A stretch of 7,018 bases of DNA from the NCBI GenBank assembly GCA_050954505.1, contig JBPBPY010000077.1:1-7018 (forward strand), written 5' to 3'. Positions 6,100 through 7,018 of the stretch are shown one piece after another (positions within the stretch are counted from its first letter, which is position 1; every line of letters starts with the position of its first letter). Below the pieces are notes generated by a model. That model searched no databases, was not told the origin of the DNA, and saw only the letters and a program-made list of their open reading frames with translations. A program made the position numbers and the translations under genes. The DNA comes from JAQGMO01 sp050954505. GTDB taxonomy: Bacteria > Pseudomonadota > Gammaproteobacteria > Burkholderiales > Burkholderiaceae_D.

Positions 6100-7018
6100 T
6101 CAGTTCGGTGCCGAGTAGATATCGACCGCAGGCGGCAAAGGCTTGCGCTTCGACGCCGCTCGCTCGCTGTAAAGTGCAAACCAGAAACCGCTCTGGCCGA
6201 TCAGGGTGGCACCAGTCAAGACCATGCCGGTAGTCAGGGCCGGATCGTGGCCCACGCCAACCAGCGCACTGCAGGCTGCGCCCACGGCCATTTGCAGGAA
6301 ACCGTAGCAGCCGGCAGCCGAACCGACCAGCTTGGCATCCACGCCAAGGGCTTTGGCCAGCGCAGCCGGACTGGCCAGGCCCGCGCCGGTGGCAAATACG
6401 AACATCAATCCTGTCATGTAGAACAGATTCAAGTCACCCAGTACAACCACCGCCAGCAGGCTCAATGCACTGGCGGTACACAGCGCATTGCCGATCATCA
6501 TCAGCCGCTTCAGCGCCACGGTGCGTACCAGTTGCCGGGTGGTGAAATTGCCCACGGACATGCCGATGATCACCAAGGCGATATAGATGCCGACTTCATG
6601 CAGCGGGCGATGCAATTGCACCGAGATGATGAAGGGTGCCGCAGCGATGAAGCCATACACTGCCGTGGTGGCGCAGCCGCCGCCAATGGCAAAACCGACG
6701 AAGACGGGCATGCGCAGCAATTGTTTGTAGTCGCCCAGCAGCGAGCCAATGCGCACGCTGCCGGTCGGCCGCCCGGTTTCCGGCAACAGCCGCCAGCTCA
6801 GCGCCAGCGTGACAGCGCCCAGTGTGCACAGGACCACGAAGATGGCGCGCCAGCCGAACGTGGCATTCAAGACCGAGCCGATCAGTGGCGAGATGCCGGG
6901 GCCGATCATCATCATCAGGTTCAGCAGTGCCAGGTCCCTGACTGCTTCGGCAGGGGTGGCAGTGTCGCGTGCAATGGCGCGCCCCAGCGCCAGGCCGGCA
7001 CAGCCACCGAGCGCCTGC
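6100..7018 (-). CDS. Bcr/CflA-family MFS drug-efflux transporter (partial, N-terminus beyond window)
   Basis: This is a proton-driven efflux permease of the inner membrane, DHA1 type, in the Bcr/CflA family, whose members export compounds such as bicyclomycin or chloramphenicol. I read 305 residues; about 100 N-terminal residues lie past the right edge. The visible start QALGGCAGLALGRAIARD is the family signature in helix 4. Helix 5 carries the Gly/Pro-rich MMMIGPGISPLIGSVL, and GWRAIF opens helix 6. A cytoplasmic loop (PETGRPTGSVRIGSLLGDYKQLL) separates the two halves, and six further hydrophobic segments follow, including VFVGFAIGGGCATTAVYGFIA and GLMFVFATGAGLASPAAL. The tail is short, charged and Pro-rich (RAASKRKPLPP). 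The frame is intact throughout. The substrate cannot be told from sequence. The gene lies 501 bases from the lipoprotein gene and a putative terminator follows it, so they are probably separate units. Confidence 0.93.
   Translation of the reverse strand, partial: QALGGCAGLALGRAIARDTATPAEAVRDLALLNLMMMIGPGISPLIGSVLNATFGWRAIFVVLCTLGAVTLALSWRLLPETGRPTGSVRIGSLLGDYKQLLRMPVFVGFAIGGGCATTAVYGFIAAAPFIISVQLHRPLHEVGIYIALVIIGMSVGNFTTRQLVRTVALKRLMMIGNALCTASALSLLAVVVLGDLNLFYMTGLMFVFATGAGLASPAALAKALGVDAKLVGSAAGCYGFLQMAVGAACSALVGVGHDPALTTGMVLTGATLIGQSGFWFALYSERAASKRKPLPPAVDIYSAPN

Noticed and set aside
1..7018. CRISPR array, transposase, integrase, tRNA or rRNA
   Set aside because: I saw no regularly spaced repeats of CRISPR length, no transposase or integrase motifs, and no tRNA cloverleaf or rRNA sequence on either strand.

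Overview
The window reads as chromosomal DNA of a betaproteobacterium, most likely Burkholderiales and probably an Oxalobacteraceae relative. That assignment is inference. It rests on high GC with strong third-position bias, on the gene order rsmB - DUF4390 - ntrY that I associate with this group, and on a DUF1840 protein. All six genes I support lie on the minus strand, so the window is transcribed from right to left.

Layout from right to left. Positions 7018-6100 hold the C-terminal three quarters of a Bcr/CflA-type drug-efflux MFS transporter, followed by a possible terminator near 6030-6090. A 501-base gap (6099-5599) has no convincing gene but contains AT-rich repeats, a cluster of hairpins and a clear Rho-independent terminator at 5724-5753, which looks like the end of a small RNA or an attenuated leader. 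Next is a small predicted lipoprotein of unknown function (5598-5059). A 231-base spacer follows, with three TTGCCAT units spaced 11 bp apart and an AT-rich probable promoter. It leads into a DUF1840 protein (4827-4483) with a His/Asp-rich linker. A second spacer (4482-4146) probably carries the promoter of the last block, and on the other strand a doubtful small lipoprotein-like ORF.

The last block is a tight operon. rsmB (16S rRNA m5C967 methyltransferase) is followed by a secreted DUF4390 protein and then, with a 4-base stop/start overlap, by ntrY, a membrane sensor histidine kinase that runs off the left edge before its ATP-binding G boxes. In this group ntrY is normally followed by its response-regulator gene ntrX, which would lie outside the window. 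The DUF4390 protein is exported and overlaps ntrY, so it may act in the compartment that the NtrY sensor region faces. That is inference from position only.

I found no mobile element, CRISPR array, tRNA, rRNA or defence system. Most of the window is ordinary core genome. The places worth a second look are the structured non-coding stretch at about 5724-5900, a C2H2-finger-like reading frame at 5504-5662, and the phased repeats at 4952-4980.
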